Below, in pieces: positions 12,124 through 24,576 of a stretch of 64,000 nucleotides of DNA. The notes beneath the pieces are model-generated. The model saw only the letters and a program-made list of their open reading frames with translations. It did no database searches and was not told the DNA's origin. A program made the translations under genes and the position numbers. The DNA is from Gossypium raimondii (lineage: Eukaryota; Streptophyta; Magnoliopsida; Malvales; Malvaceae), in contig NC_068577.1 in the NCBI RefSeq assembly GCF_025698545.1, positions 15,577,501 through 15,641,500 of the forward strand, in the 5' to 3' direction. Positions within the stretch are counted from its first letter, which is position 1. Each line of letters starts with the position of its first letter.

Positions 12124-12386
12124 AAATTTTCTGATCTTTTAGGGTTCAAAGATATCTATTATGTGACTAAACAACAATGCTAAACTAGTTTTATCAATAA
12201 TTATTTATGTTTGGTTTTTGGATATTGAATTTATGTTCTACTTATTTATGTGTAATCTAGTTTTATTAAAAGTTGTTTATGTTTGGTCTTTAGATATTGA
12301 ATTTATATTCTACTTATTTTTTACTAAATTAGTTTTATCAATAGTTGTTTATATGTGATTTTGGATATAAAATTTATTCACATGTG

Positions 12387-13862
12387 ATGAGTATAGTCGA
12401 GGATTATAGCAGTGATGAAAGTGACGATGAAAGGGAAAAGAAAGAGATTTTACAACGCATGGAATGTTTTAACCGATTATTTGTTGTTGCATCTTCTTCC
12501 ATGCAATTATATTACGAGAAGTATATATTGAGGCAACCATGCATGGATTCAAAACAGTCAGGTGAGACATGGATCCGAGAGATCCTTGACGGTCACGAAT
12601 CACGTTGTATGATTAATTTTAGGATGCCTAAAATGGTATTCACAAGTTTGCTGAGAGTTTTGGAGACAAGATACAACTTGCAAACTTCAAGAAACATATC
12701 TTCTACTGAAATGTTGGGAATTTTGTTATACATCTTGGGCACCGGTGCAAAAGTTTCCCAATGTCGAGAAAGATTTCAAAGGTCTGGATCAACAATAAGT
12801 CGACACTTTGCAGTTGTGCTTGAGAAAGTTTCAAGGATGGCCATTGATCTAATTGCACCCGAAGATCCTTTTTTTAGCTCAATACCCGAACAAATACGTA
12901 ATGATTCTAGATATATGCCGCATTTTAAGGTTAAAATTTAATTTTATATTATTATATTTTAATATATTTGGTCGACTAAAAATATGCACGAGATTAATAT
13001 GATTATTTGTTCAGGATTGCATAGGTGCAATTGATGGTACTCACATTGCGGCTATTCTTCCACCAAATGAACAAATTCCCTATATTGGAAGAAAATGTAT
13101 CCCGACTCAAAATGTTATGGCAGTATGTGATTTTAATATGTGTTTCACATTTGTCATGGCTGGATGGGAAGAATCAGCACATGACACTAAAATATTTCTT
13201 GATGCAATTCGAGATCCAAAATACAAATTTCCGCACCCTTCAAATGGTTAGATATTTTATTTATATGTGATTTTTTAAATAATAAAGTATAAGTTCTTTA
13301 ATTGATAATTTTATTAAAAAAATTCTTGAATTAATTGTTTGTTATATTATGACTTATAGGAAAATATTATCTTGTTGATTCTGGGTATCCTCAAATGAAA
13401 GGTTATCTTGGACCATATAGAGGTCAGCGATATCATTTACCTGACTTCCGTAGAGGTAGACCGATATCTGGTAAAGAAGAGATATTCAATCATTCACATT
13501 CATCATTACGTAGTGTGATTGAACGAACTTTTGGTGTTTTGAAAAAAAAATGGGTCATTTTAAGGGATATGCCAAGTTATAGTTTTGAAAAGCAAACGAT
13601 GATTGTTATTGCTACAATGACGATACACAATTTTATCCGAAAACATGTCGATCGAAATGATGTAGATTTTATGGAATACGAAGATATTAACTGGGCATAT
13701 GAGAATAATATTGATTCAGAAAATGCGCATGGTCGAGAAAGTGATGATGATGACGACAACGACGATGATAGTGATGATGGCGGTGAATCAAACAATTTTA
13801 GTAGTTTTGAAATGGAATTAACAAGAGATGCTATAGCTTCTAGTTTAATAAATTCACTTTAA
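12387..13862 (+). CDS. PIF/Harbinger DDE transposase, three exons, reads open
   Basis: This endonuclease/strand-transferase would cut and rejoin the element ends in the nucleus. Exons are 12387-12929, 13015-13246 and 13360-13862, with GT-AG introns. The joins restore the family blocks PHFKDCIGAIDGTHI and SNGKYYLVDSGY, giving about 425 residues, a usual length. The DDE triad is visible as Asp188 (GAIDGTHI), Asp238 (ESAHDTKIF) and Glu313 (SVIERTFGVLKKKW). An N-terminal helix-turn-helix-like region (TEMLGILLYILGTGAKVSQCRERFQRS, in two parts) precedes the core, and an Asp-rich tail follows. I prefer the start at 12387 (MSIVEDYSSDESDDER); an in-frame ATG at 12345 would add 14 residues. No stop or frameshift was found. 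Whether it is expressed is unknown, and its Myb-like partner is broken. Confidence 0.92.
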
Positions 13863-14363
13863 ATTGTAACTGCTATTGTAAAATTTTTAGTATATATATG
13901 TTATATACAAATATTATCCCTTTTAAAACTTCAATCCAAATATATGTAATATTTTAATTTGTTAGGTTTATGTTTTCTATGTTATGTTAATATCTAATAT
14001 AAGTTATATAATCAAATACATTTTAAAATAAAATAATACAAATGTGTTAAAAGCATTAATTAAAAATAAAAATAATTTTTATAATAATACAATTGTGTCA
14101 ATATCTAATTAAAATATTTAATTATTATATTTAAATATTTAAATATAGTTTATATATTCTAATTAAATTTAATAAATAATTAATATTAATTACTTAGAAA
14201 TATTTAAAATTAATATTATATATTAAAATATTAACAATAAGTTATAATAAATTATTTTTTTATATTTTTGCTAAAATATCATAATATTAACTAATTTGAA
14301 CATTATTTAAATACATATTTGTTACTTTATAATATCATGTCTAGAATGGACATTTTATTCTTC

Positions 14364-14423
14364 AAAAGCACTTCTCAAAAGCATTCTGAAAAGCACTTTT
14401 CAAAAACAATGAAGAAGTGGCCC
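14364..14423 (-). repeat. Harbinger right terminal and subterminal repeat
   Basis: Read on the minus strand it starts GGGCCACTTCTTC. It carries AAAAGTGCTTTT (plus 14389-14400) and a variant near 14364-14373, mirroring the left end. Confidence 0.9.
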
Positions 14424-14426
14424 TTA

Positions 14427-14822
14427 GAGAGAAAAAAGCGTATTCATTACTTCCTTCCTCTACTGCACCACTCAAATCCAATTTCTAAACCAGTTCAATA
14501 TCTATCTAGAATGGTCTGTTGCCGAGTAAACTATATAGTTTTATGTATTTCTACTTTTTTGTCTAACTAGGAAATACTGTTCTCTCAATTATTTCTTATA
14601 TTGTATAATACTTTCGTTTTATATTTTTACCGGCAATATTTTCATTTTCAATATCCATTTTAATTCAATTATTGGTATGAAATATTCTAACTTAAATTTC
14701 TTTTCCCATTTATACATGTAGCTAGTAGTTCTACAACTACAACTACAACACCATACAATTCAAGCCAACATGAAATCGTTTCCATCAATGTTTAGTTTTA
14801 CTTACATCTCATCATAAGTTGC
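14427..14822. other. Non-coding spacer
   Basis: This is AT-rich DNA with no gene, RNA or clear repeat seen. It links the Harbinger target site to the repeat at 14825. Confidence 0.4.
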
Positions 14823-14824
14823 GT

Positions 14825-15350
14825 CAGGTTCAGGTTAGGTCGATACAAAATTTTAGACCCATTTGTTAGATTTGGGTTGAAAATAGATCTAAATTTTGTC
14901 CAAGTCTGATCCAGATTAAAAATATTAAACTCGGGTCCGATCCGGCCCTTTCGTAGTAAAAAAAATTAGATTATTATTTTTATATAAAAAAATTTTAAAA
15001 TTACAATACATCAAAGACACTAAAAATATTAAAATAAATATTTTCTAAAAAATTAAAAATATATTTAAAAAAAGCCCTATACTTAAATAACACTAAGATA
15101 GTTGCAATTTAACAAGCAAATTTCTCTGAAATAATAGCAAAATTAACAATAATATAAGAGTTATACAATATCTAAATAATGACAACAAAATAGTAATAAT
15201 ATAAAAGTAAAATGACATCGAAATCCAAACAAGACAACAACAACAAAAACATATGAAGTTTAGGTCAGTTCAAGTCGGGCCAAGGTAAAAAAAATCTACC
15301 AAGACTTAGCCCATTTTGAAATGAGCCCTATTTTTTCTAAACTCATTTTT
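14825..15350. mobile_element. Non-autonomous repeat, copy 1 of a family
   Basis: It is collinear with 45731-46330: a GC-rich edge with gattcgggt-like phrases, then AT-rich DNA containing caaaatagtaataatataaaa and acaacaacaacaaaaa, then a second GC-rich edge. It has no coding capacity. The ends are more decayed than in copy 2. Confidence 0.65.
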
Positions 15351-18237
15351 TGTACCGATATATTTATTCAGAACCTTGTATTTTGTATGACAAATCTTTA
15401 GACCTGAACAAATAATCGACCTCTAATTAAGTCTAATTTTATCTACATATTAAATTTCTAATTATGTAGCCATAAATTAAAATATCTTCCTAATATGTTT
15501 ATTATTATGCATATTATATTTATCCGCTTTAACTAAAATAAATAAATAAATAATAAAACCCATGTTATATTGTATTATTTTATTGACATTTTTCATATTT
15601 AGCCCTTTTATAGATTGCGTAAAACTTAAACAATTCTTTATCAGATCTTCTTCCATCACAAGCCGTTTTAAATCTACTTACACAATTACATTATATTAAA
15701 ATCGCTTACCATAATTTTTAATATTAATTCTTATGTACGTTTATCACAAGAATACCTTACATGACTTTTTGCATATCAGAAGGAGATCCAAAGGAGGAAT
15801 CAACTATTTTTGAGGATTGAGTCTTAGAGTTTGTTTCATTGAAAATTATTTTCGGAAAATGATTTTAAAAATAATTTTTTGAAAAAGTTAATATTTTCAT
15901 TGTTTGGATGAATTTGTGTAAAATATTTTTTTGTTTGATAAATTTTTAAAAGCTATTTTCAATTAAAAAATACATTCGAGATTTTTTATCTTTTATTGTT
16001 TAATTGAGTTTATTTTATATCTACTAATTTATATTTTACATTGTTTTTACATATATTAAAAATATTTTGTTAAATTCAACTTCATTACTGACGTCATTTT
16101 TAGTTACATGACTACCAAGTGCATATTTTTATTTAAACATGTGACATCAACAAAACGATAAAAAATTAACAATGTCAACAATTAAACTTGATTTTCAAAT
16201 TTGAAAAAGTAGAGGGCTAAATTCTTGAAAATAAAAGTACAAAGACTAATTTGCAAATATGTGAAGAGTACATAGACTTATGACATATTTTAACATTTAT
16301 ACTACAAAACATTTATTATTAATATATTTATAATTTTAATAAATATTTGTTATTAAAATATTAATATTGAATATTTTGAATAATATATGAAGAATATTAT
16401 TTAAAATTTTTATTTTAAAATTTATTATTAAAATAAAATTGAAATATTAAATAATTTATTAAAATAATAAAAATCATTATATGACTAAATATAAATAATT
16501 AAATATGTATGTTTAATTATATCAAAAATATAATATTTTATATTAATATTTTAAATATTTTTAAAATAAAAATAATATTTATTATCAATATAATAATATT
16601 AAGCTTGATTTAAGTTAATTTTATATAAAAATAAAAATACTTATAAATGAGTTCTTTTCGAAAAATGACTTTGTAATAGCCCACTTTTTAGTGGTTTCGA
16701 GACCACAAATCCGACAAGTGAGTTCGAATAATTAGTATTTAAATTATACGAGTTAATAATACTTTTTATTGAATTCTGATTTGAGGAATTTTAACCAATT
16801 GAATTAAAAGTTAGTATGAGTGGTTTGGTTCAAAAGCCAAGTGGTTATTGAAAATGAAGTATTAGGACCTCGTTTTCGTAATTTAAGGCCGTAAATATTT
16901 TTATTAAATATTTACAGTCGTATTATATTTGAATTAAAGTTTGGTTCGATAATTTTGATGATTTATTGCTTAATTACGGTAAAACGATTAAATTGTAAAA
17001 GAGGTAAAAGTCAATTGTTACAGATTTAAAATAGTAAAAGGACCGAAATGGTAATTAACCATGGTCAAAAAGTCCAAGCGGTGGTGGCATTATTAAATCC
17101 ACTAACCTTTGGGTTATTTGCTCATTTAGTCCTAATTAGTTTAGGACTAAATTGAAATTAAGCTTGTTTAGTTAAAATTTAAAATAATTAAAGGACCAAT
17201 TGTGAAATTAAACCTTCCTTGGTTGGTAATTATACCATATACTTAAATTCTGGACATTTATGGACATGATTTAATAGTTCTACAAGTTATATTATCATCA
17301 TTTTTTCTTTCTTCTTCATGGGGGATAACAGAATACACCATGGGAGGACCTTGCAAGTTTCGGCCAAGCTAGGGTTCCTTATTTAGTAGGTAATTGTTGC
17401 CCATTTTTAATAATTTTTATGTTTTTGAGCTCATATTAGCTTAATCTAGTTAACCTCAGGGACTAATTTATAATACTATTAAATGTTTTGGATTATGCCG
17501 TTGATGAAATTGAGTTGTTATTGAAGTTTTATGGCAGAATATTAAGCTTGGTTGCTAGATAGGGCTATTTTGTAAAGTAGTTTTTGTTTATTTTAATGTT
17601 CAATGACTAAAATGTAAAAATAGTAAAAGTACAAGGACTTGATGCAAAATAACAGCAAGTATTTGCTGTTATGAAGGGGTTAATAGATCAGCTAAGCTTA
17701 GATTTAAAAGAAAATGGTTAAATTGCATGATTTGGACCTAGGGATCAAATTGCATAAAAATGAAATATTAGAGGTAATTTCATAAAAATGTCAAAAATGA
17801 ATTAATTGGATAAAATGAGTTATTTTACTGTTGGAATTAGTTAATTGAATGCAAATATTATTTTAGATCAAGAACGAGTGGAAAACCAAGGAAAATAGAA
17901 AATTATCGAATAGTCCCTATACTTTTGTCATTGCTGCAATTTAGTCAGGTAAGTTCGTTTGGTTTAATTTTAGTACATTTATAAATGTATTATATAAACC
18001 TAATTGCATAATGTTGAATTTTATTGATGTGTGTAATTGAAATGGAAATAACGAATTGAAATAACGTCAATCACTGGCTGAGATACTCTGAGCCGTTACT
18101 GCAAATCAATCTTGTAAGTTCGTACGTTTATTTATACTTATAATGATTTTTATATTCTTTGTTAATATAATTTTCTTAAATTATATATTGTATAATGGTA
18201 TGATCTTGAAAAAGAAAAAAAATGGAATATTGATTCT

Positions 18238-19262
18238 ACTAAAGTGCTCAACGAGTAATATCTATTGATACTACTGAAAGTGCTCAACGAGCAATATCTA
18301 CTGATCCTACTGAATGTGCTCAAACGAGAAATGTCTACTGATTATACTAAAAGTGCTCAAACAAACAATATCTACTGATACTACTGAAAGTGCTTAACGA
18401 GTCATATCTACTGATCCTACTAAATGTGCTCATACGAGCAATGTCTACTGATTCTACTGAAAGTTCTCAAACAAACAATATCTATTGATACTAATGAAAG
18501 TGCTCAACAATCAATATCTACTGATCCTATTGAATTTGCTCAAACGAGTAATGTCTACTGGTTCTACTGAAAGTGCTTAAACGAGCAATATCTACAAATT
18601 CTACTGAAGTGCTCAATGAGCAATATTTACTGATCCTACTGAATGTACTCAAACGAGAAATGTCTATTGATTCTACTGAAGTGCTCAATGAGCAATATCT
18701 ATTGGTTCTACTGAAAGTGCTCAAACGAGAAATGTCTATTGATTCTACTTAAGTGCTCAACGAACAATATCTACTAGTTCTACTGAAAGTGCTCAACAAG
18801 AAATATCTATTGATCCTATTGAATGTGCTCAAACGAGCAATATCTATTGATCCTACTAAATGTGCTCAAACGAGCAATGTCTACTGGTTCTACTAAAAGT
18901 GCTCAACGAGCAATATCTATTGATCCTACTGAATGTGCTCAAACGAGCAATGTCTACTGGTTCTACTGAAGTGCTCAAGCGAGCAATATCTATTGTGTCT
19001 ACTGAAAGTGCTCAACGATCAATATCTACTGATCCTACTGAATGTGCTTAAACGAGCAATGTTTATTGATTCTACTGAAGTGCTCAATCGAGCAATATCT
19101 ACTGGTTCTACTGAATAGTTGCTCAAACGAGCAATATCCACTGATTATACAGAATGTTTTCTCAAATGAGCAATACCCACTGATTATACTGAATGTTTGC
19201 TGAAACGAGCGATATCCAATGATTATACTGAATGCATGCTCAAACGAGCCATATCCACTGGT
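18238..19262 (+). repeat. Minisatellite of about 36-bp units in solo LTR
   Basis: Roughly 28 tandem units near the pattern gtgctcaacgagcaatat plus ctactgattctactgaa fill a kilobase. Units vary by 1-2 bp in length and by point changes. There are no unique spacers. Confidence 0.93.
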
Positions 19263-19934
19263 TACGTTAAATGAGGTCTCACTGGACTGATGGTTCGGAA
19301 ATAAATACTAAAATAATGTTCTAATCATTATTCATCCATCGAAAGTTGTGATTGATAGGAACTATGTTTACTAATCCTTATTTGAATTATTATTCATGTT
19401 TGATTTGATAAGCTTTACTGTTTAATTGACGAACTTATTAAGCTTTACGAAAGCTTACTCATATCAATTATCTTATTTCTTGTAGATTCGTTTATGGATC
19501 GAGAGATCGGATCACCATGAAGAAACCACACTATCTGGGAATCTTTGGTAAACTTTGATTTGGTTTGTTATATATGGCATGTAATATGACTCTTTTGGAT
19601 ATGTTGTATTGATACTTAGTTTGGTGCAAGTTTACACTTATAGTTTGTGGTGTTGTGTTTGAATAACTATGGAAATATGCTTGTTTTATCTAAGTTGAGT
19701 TATGATATGAAATGAAATGGATGTAGATTTTGATGTGTAAATTATGTCTTGTATATGCAACTATGAAAGTGAAATGCTATGAAATACATTGTGGTGTCAA
19801 TGATGGCACATTGGTCTGACACTTTGATTGATTGTGTTTGTATGTTTTGATTGCTTGTAAATGGTATGTTTAAATATGTTTTGGTACTTATGCATATGGG
19901 TGAAGAAAATAACATGATTTGGGTCAATTTTAAG

Positions 19935-20190
19935 TAAACACAGGCTGTTACATGGCCGTGTGTCACACACGAGAAATCCACATGGGCGTGTGCCTGAGTG
20001 TGATCAAGTGCAGTATACACACGATCTGTGACATGGCTGTGTGAGGGTATTTCAAATGTTACGCGGGTTAGCACATGACCTGAGACACAACCGTATGGAA
20101 TTATTTTGAAAGGTACATGGTTTGCCACATAGTTGGCCACACGAGCGTGCCCCTGCACCACATGACCTAGGCTGAGTCACATGGCCGTAT
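19935..20190 (+). repeat. Dispersed palindromic words of the CATGGCCGTGTG type
   Basis: Short words such as acatggccgtgtg, cacatgggcgtgtg, acatggctgtgtgag and cacatggccgtatg recur near the 3' part of the LTR. A counterpart set lies in opposite orientation at 22127-22440. Confidence 0.8.
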
Positions 20191-20924
20191 GACCCCTTTT
20201 TTTCTAAAAATTTCTAGTTTTTCCCCGAGCTTTCTGATTTGCTTTGAAATGGTCTCTGATTATTCTTATATTATTTTTAAGCCCTCGTAGGTCTAATTTA
20301 GGGTCCATAAGTGTATGTTTACTTCGATCTGAATTATTTGAAAAAGAAATTGTTAATTATTCTAGTGAACTAGATGTTATTGTTACTGAATGTTTTGTAA
20401 TGTACAGTGATACTTCGTAACCCTAATCTAACGACGGAAGCGATTATGGGTGTTACAGACTTACGCTTTTCATAATGGTAAGTTATTTCATATAAAAATG
20501 TCTTATTTTACGTTGATCTGTAAGTCATTTTCCCTTGACCAAACTGTTTTATGTTAAACAAACACAGGAAAATGCAAAAAATATTTTCTGTAATACCTTT
20601 TACATGTAAACAAACGGACCCTTAGTTCGATTGACATTTCTAATGCCCCAAACTCGGCCTAGATGTTATGGTCGAATATCAAAAGTTACATTAACAACGT
20701 TCGAAATTATTTACTTATTGAAAATAACTATGTTTGTGTTGTTTTGTGAAAACTTAAAAAAAATTAAATATTTAATGATTTTGTTTCTTTCAGAAATATT
20801 TATAAAAAAATGTAATCATTTAAAAGAAAAGGACGACATCATATTGTAATGTCATTTTAAGATGTTTGAAAAATAAAAGAATTTACATTATAATTATTTA
20901 TTAAAAAGTCTTGGGTAAAAATAT

Positions 20925-21071
20925 TGTAACACCCCTAACCCTTATCCGTTACTGAAATAGGGTTATGGAACATTACCGAACTTTACAAATTAAATACGGG
21001 CACTTCCCAACCTTTGTTACACATATTAAGAATCAATCATATAACACTCATATTGTCCCTTAGATGGACCT
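20925..21071 (-). repeat. 3' LTR remnant of deleted Gypsy element
   Basis: It matches 21889-22040 closely (tgtaacacccctaaccctta, then ccgaactttg and cctttgttacacatattaag). Only the terminal end of the LTR is kept. Confidence 0.92.
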
Positions 21072-21082
21072 TTGTTACACAT

Positions 21083-21745
21083 TTCTTCTTCGGTTGGTAC
21101 AATTTCTCAAGCATACCTGCTGAGGTATACAAATTCCCTCTCGTATTCAGCTACTGACCGATTTCCTTGTCATAAGTTAAGAAATTCCCTCTTCTTTTTA
21201 TCCAAATATCTCTTGCTAACATATTTCTTTATAAATTTACTCTGCAAGAATTCCCAAGTGATTTTCTCTTTCGGCACCACAGCCATTATAGTCATCCACC
21301 AATTATAAGCTTCTTCTTTTAGTAGTGACACAGCACATCTTAGATAATCTTCAGAAGAACAAGCTAATTCCTTAAAAACTCTTATTGTGTTCTAAAGCCA
21401 GTACTCAGCTTTGACAAGATCATCATCTGACCTACCTCAGAATTCTTCGACCCCACATTTTCTAAGTTTTTCGATCGAAGTACGTTTACTGGATTCAATC
21501 ACCGGAGGAGGTGGAGGTGCTACAGGAGGCACTTCGGACGGTGCAGTAGGGGGAGGAGGTTGTTGAGCCTGATTTCTTTCTTGCATAAATTCATTAAACC
21601 ATTGATTCATAAACCCAAAGAACATATTTTTAAGTTCTTGTTCTTGAACCGGAGAAATTGTGACGCTACTACTTGTCCTGTGCTAAGATGTCTGTACTCT
21701 ATTATTGACCTCATCATGTTCAGCTTGTTTAGATCTATCTGACAT
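21083..21745 (-). pseudogene. Gypsy gag remnant
   Basis: The minus-strand frame from the ATG at 21745 (MSDRSKQAEHDEVNNRVQTS) leads into FMNQWFNEFMQERNQ, a Pro-rich stretch, then the retrotransposon gag core. Recognisable core blocks are KAEYWL, FKELACSSEDYLRCAVSLL, EEAYNWWMTI, WEFLQSKFINKYVSKRY, and KKKREFLNLRQGN followed by SVAEYEREF. Several in-frame stops interrupt it (for example near 21684 and 21435). The core ends at the deletion junction near 21083. In a full element this protein would form the particle. With PBS and LTR it shows the element type without doubt, though the exact lineage is not visible. Confidence 0.9.
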
Positions 21746-21866
21746 CTTTACAATCTATAAGAAAAGGAAGAGTTAGATCGGATCATACACATCACAATAT
21801 CACAAATTTATATTGCATGTATTTCTAAACACTTACACATTACTACAATTCTGAGAATCAACTAAA

Positions 21867-21883
21867 CCGAAGCTCTAATACCA
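21867..21883 (-). other. Gypsy primer-binding site, initiator tRNA-Met type
   Basis: The minus strand reads TGGTATTAGAGCTTCGG five bases after the LTR end TGTTACA. One change from the common TGGTATCAGAGC start of Met-primed plant elements is seen. Confidence 0.85.
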
Positions 21884-21888
21884 ATGAA

Positions 21889-24576
21889 TGTAACACCCCT
21901 AACCCTTATCTGTTATCGAAACAGGGTTACAGAGTATTACCGAACTTTGCTAATTAAATACGGGTATTTCCCAACCTTTGTTACACATATTAAGAATAAA
22001 TTATATAACACTCATATTGTCCATTAGATGGACCTTCGAGGCCCAATATTCACCTTAGAAGTGAATCGGGACTAAATCAGGTACGTAGGGAATTTTTCCA
22101 AAAATTTGAAAAATTTTCTTAAAAGCAAGGGACACATGTCCGTATGGCCGACTGTGTGGCTCACACGGCCAAGAAACACTTCCATGTCTTAGGTCGTGTG
22201 GGCATTTGATATGAGGCAAACGGTCATGTCCCAGCCCGTGTCCTTACCCATGTAACTCTCTAACTTGGGTCATACGGCCAACCACATGCCCGTGTGCTAG
22301 GCCGTGTGTAAAAACCTGAGTATTATGTTTTGAAATTCAAGGTGCAGGGGACATACGACCAGACTACACGTCCATGTGCCAACCATGTGTCACACACGGT
22401 TGAGACACACGCCTATGTCTCTTCCCATGTGGACGAAAATAGGTCATTTTAAGGCCACTTTTCTCACCTATTTTGACATTAACTTGCACTCAACATTCAC
22501 ATACACCAATATATCCCAACCAAGTAATCAATACAAGCTAAAACATGTTCTCAACAAGACATAACATCACAAATATTTCATTTACTTATACCTATCTATT
22601 TAACTCATTTTATTGATTTATCAAATTCTACTACTAATTACATACATACAAACATTTAAGATTCACAACCACAATTCAAACTATTTAATTGCCAAAACAA
22701 CCCTATACATGCCATATAAACCAAAATTTATATTGCAAAAACTATAGGAATAAACTGGATAGTATAACTTGATGTGTTGATCCGATCTTCCAACTACACG
22801 TTAATCTATAAGAACATTAAACAACACGAGTAAGCTTAATGAAGCTTAGTAAGTTCAATAGGTTAAATTGATCTTACCAAACTTAATATAATATAATAAA
22901 TTAAATTGTAAATAAATCATACATTTTTCCCTGTCGAATATAATATAATCAATAAACACACTTCCTTCAGATCAATATCAATAATAATCTATAAATCTTT
23001 CAATTCAATCACATAAGTCTCTTATCATTTCTTACTGAATTGAAGAACGACCTACGGATATGAGTACATTGTTCTTTTTGTGCCATAGTCCAACTATGGT
23101 CTTACACATGCATTACCATGGCCCTGCCATAGTCTTACATTTGTAGTGCCATAACTCAGTTATGGTCTTTTCATTAAAATGCCATAGCCTAGCTATGGTC
23201 TTACATTTAAACATTTCCATGGTCCAACCATGGTCTTATCCGTCAATTCATTCTTTGCCACGGAACGATTGTACTCAATCCTACGTTCTACTCGTTTTAA
23301 ACATTCAATTCAATTTTCATACTTTTACAATAATCTTAATTTTAACAAAAAAATTGAATAAATATATTGTACCATTCCTAAATTAAAAAATAATCATGAA
23401 ATTTTAACCATATGAACTTACCTGGGTTGGGTTGTAAAGTTGGTAGTAGTTCAAAGACTACTCGGCTAATTTCTCTTTTTCTCGTTGATCTACGAGCTTT
23501 TGATCTAGAATGTAAAATTTTTCATTAATTAGCATATATTTCAATTTTAGTCCACTTCACAATTTATACCCTTCAAATTTTGAAATAACACAATTACCAA
23601 CTTTTATAGTTTTTGCAATTTAGTCCCTCACCAATTAACTCATCAAATGAGATAATTTTTCTCAATTAACACTTTATCTAAATATTATAAGCTATTACAA
23701 AACCTTTAATAAATATAATTTAACACCAAACCCTAAGATTTAATCTTTTTCACAATTTGGTCCTAAAATCAATTTCTATTAAAATTACTTGATAAAATCT
23801 TCATATAACAAAATTAAAACTTCAAATCCATGTTAATTCATCATAAAATCCATCAATCATCAATGGTAACTTTCAAAATTACTCATAGAATCAAAAACTA
23901 ATGAATTAGATAGTTGGACCTAATTGTAAAAGTCTTAAAACACAAAATTACAAGAAAAGAGCAATAATTGAACTCACATGATGTAAAAATATGAAAAAAA
24001 AGCTTATAGGACCTTCAATGGCGTTTTTGGACTGAAAATTAGAAGAAGAATAGCCTAGAAAATTTTAGAATTCAATTTATTTAAGTTAATTTCACGAAAT
24101 TTGCAATTTTTCCCTTTAATCACATGATTTTTGTTTTCTTTTCTGCTTATGATGCCTCATGCCTTTATTTTAGGCATAATTTCTCCTTAATTCCTCCTTT
24201 TTTCATTAATTAAGCCATTTAATCACTATTTCTTTAATTAGCAAGTTTTGCACTTTTTTCAATTTAGACCTTTTTAGTTAATTAATTATCGAGACGTTAA
24301 AATTTTTTGACGAAACTCTAATACTACCTTAATGAAACTTTTTAAATATTTATAAAAATATATACAGCTCGGTTTATAAAATCGAGGTCTCGATACCTCG
24401 TTTTCAAAACCAATTAATCTAACAAATATTTCTAAAGCATAATTCACTAATTCATAAGGCTTCCTAAATTCACAATCGACTCATAAAAACTATATAATAA
24501 AATTTACGAGCTCACTTGTCAGATTTAGTGGTCTCGAACCACTGTTTCTGACTCCACTGAAAATTGGGCAGTTATA
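21889..24576 (-). repeat. 5' LTR of deleted Gypsy element
   Basis: This is a 2.7 kb LTR, 5' end at 24576 (decayed TATAACTGCCC), 3' end at 21889 (GGGTGTTACA). Palindromic words of the ACACGGCCGTGTG kind lie at 22127-22440 and a different repeat at 23060-23300. Confidence 0.9.
23060..23300 (-). repeat. LTR minisatellite, tgccatagtccaactatggt unit
   Basis: About six diverged units, each a small inverted repeat (ccatag...ctatgg) followed by tcttaca. The unit is unlike the one in the related LTR at 16672-20457, although both lie before the gaagcttagtaag landmark. Confidence 0.8.

Larger units (their letters stand above)
8810..14423 (+). mobile_element. PIF/Harbinger DNA transposon, complete, two-gene type
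   Basis: The element starts GGGCCAGTTCTTC (8810) and ends GAAGAAGTGGCCC (14423). These are near-perfect inverted repeats, directly flanked by TTA on both sides (8807-8809 and 14424-14426), the target duplication of the PIF/Harbinger superfamily. Inside, on the plus strand, are a Myb/SANT-like accessory gene (11069-12123) and a Harbinger DDE transposase gene (12387-13862), the two-component set typical of autonomous members. The transposase reads open; the accessory gene is broken. About 1.8 kb between the leader repeats and the Myb gene has no recognised coding content. Confidence 0.95.
16672..20457 (+). mobile_element. Gypsy solo LTR, 3.8 kb, target duplication GACTT
   Basis: It starts TGTAATAGCCC and ends GGGTGTTACA, with the 5-bp direct repeat GACTT at 16667-16671 and 20458-20462. 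Only LTR sequence lies between, so it is a solo LTR left by recombination between the two LTRs of a full element. A 1 kb minisatellite (18238-19262) explains its length beyond the 2.2-2.7 kb of relatives in this window. Palindromic words related to CATGGCCGTGTG lie at 19935-20190. Confidence 0.92.
15827..20621. mobile_element. Non-autonomous DNA transposon split by a solo LTR
   Basis: Left end GAGTTTGTTTCATTG and the inverted right end GGGTCCGTTTGTTTACATG are related and are flanked by TTA on both sides (15824-15826 and 20622-20624). Without the LTR at 16672-20457 it is about 1.0 kb, very AT-rich and non-coding. The TTA duplication suggests a PIF/Harbinger MITE; the terminal repeat is too diverged to be sure of the superfamily. 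A related AT-rich copy lies inverted at 27764-28400. Confidence 0.65.
20925..24576 (-). mobile_element. Internally deleted Gypsy retrotransposon, target duplication AATAT
   Basis: AATAT stands at 20920-20924 and 24577-24581. On the minus strand the order is: full 5' LTR (24576-21889), primer-binding site, partial gag, then only the last ~145 bp of the 3' LTR (21071-20925). Protease, polymerase, integrase and most of the 3' LTR are gone. The LTR is related to the solo LTR at 16672 (shared ends and shared phrase about gtggtttcgagaccac), but carries a different minisatellite. Confidence 0.9.

Noticed and set aside
13577..13795. Minus-strand Ser-rich open frame
   Set aside because: It is the antisense of the Asp-rich tail of the Harbinger transposase.
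18238..19262. Regular repeats of about 36 bp that recall a CRISPR array
   Set aside because: Units are directly contiguous, with no unique spacers, and lie in a plant LTR; this is a minisatellite.
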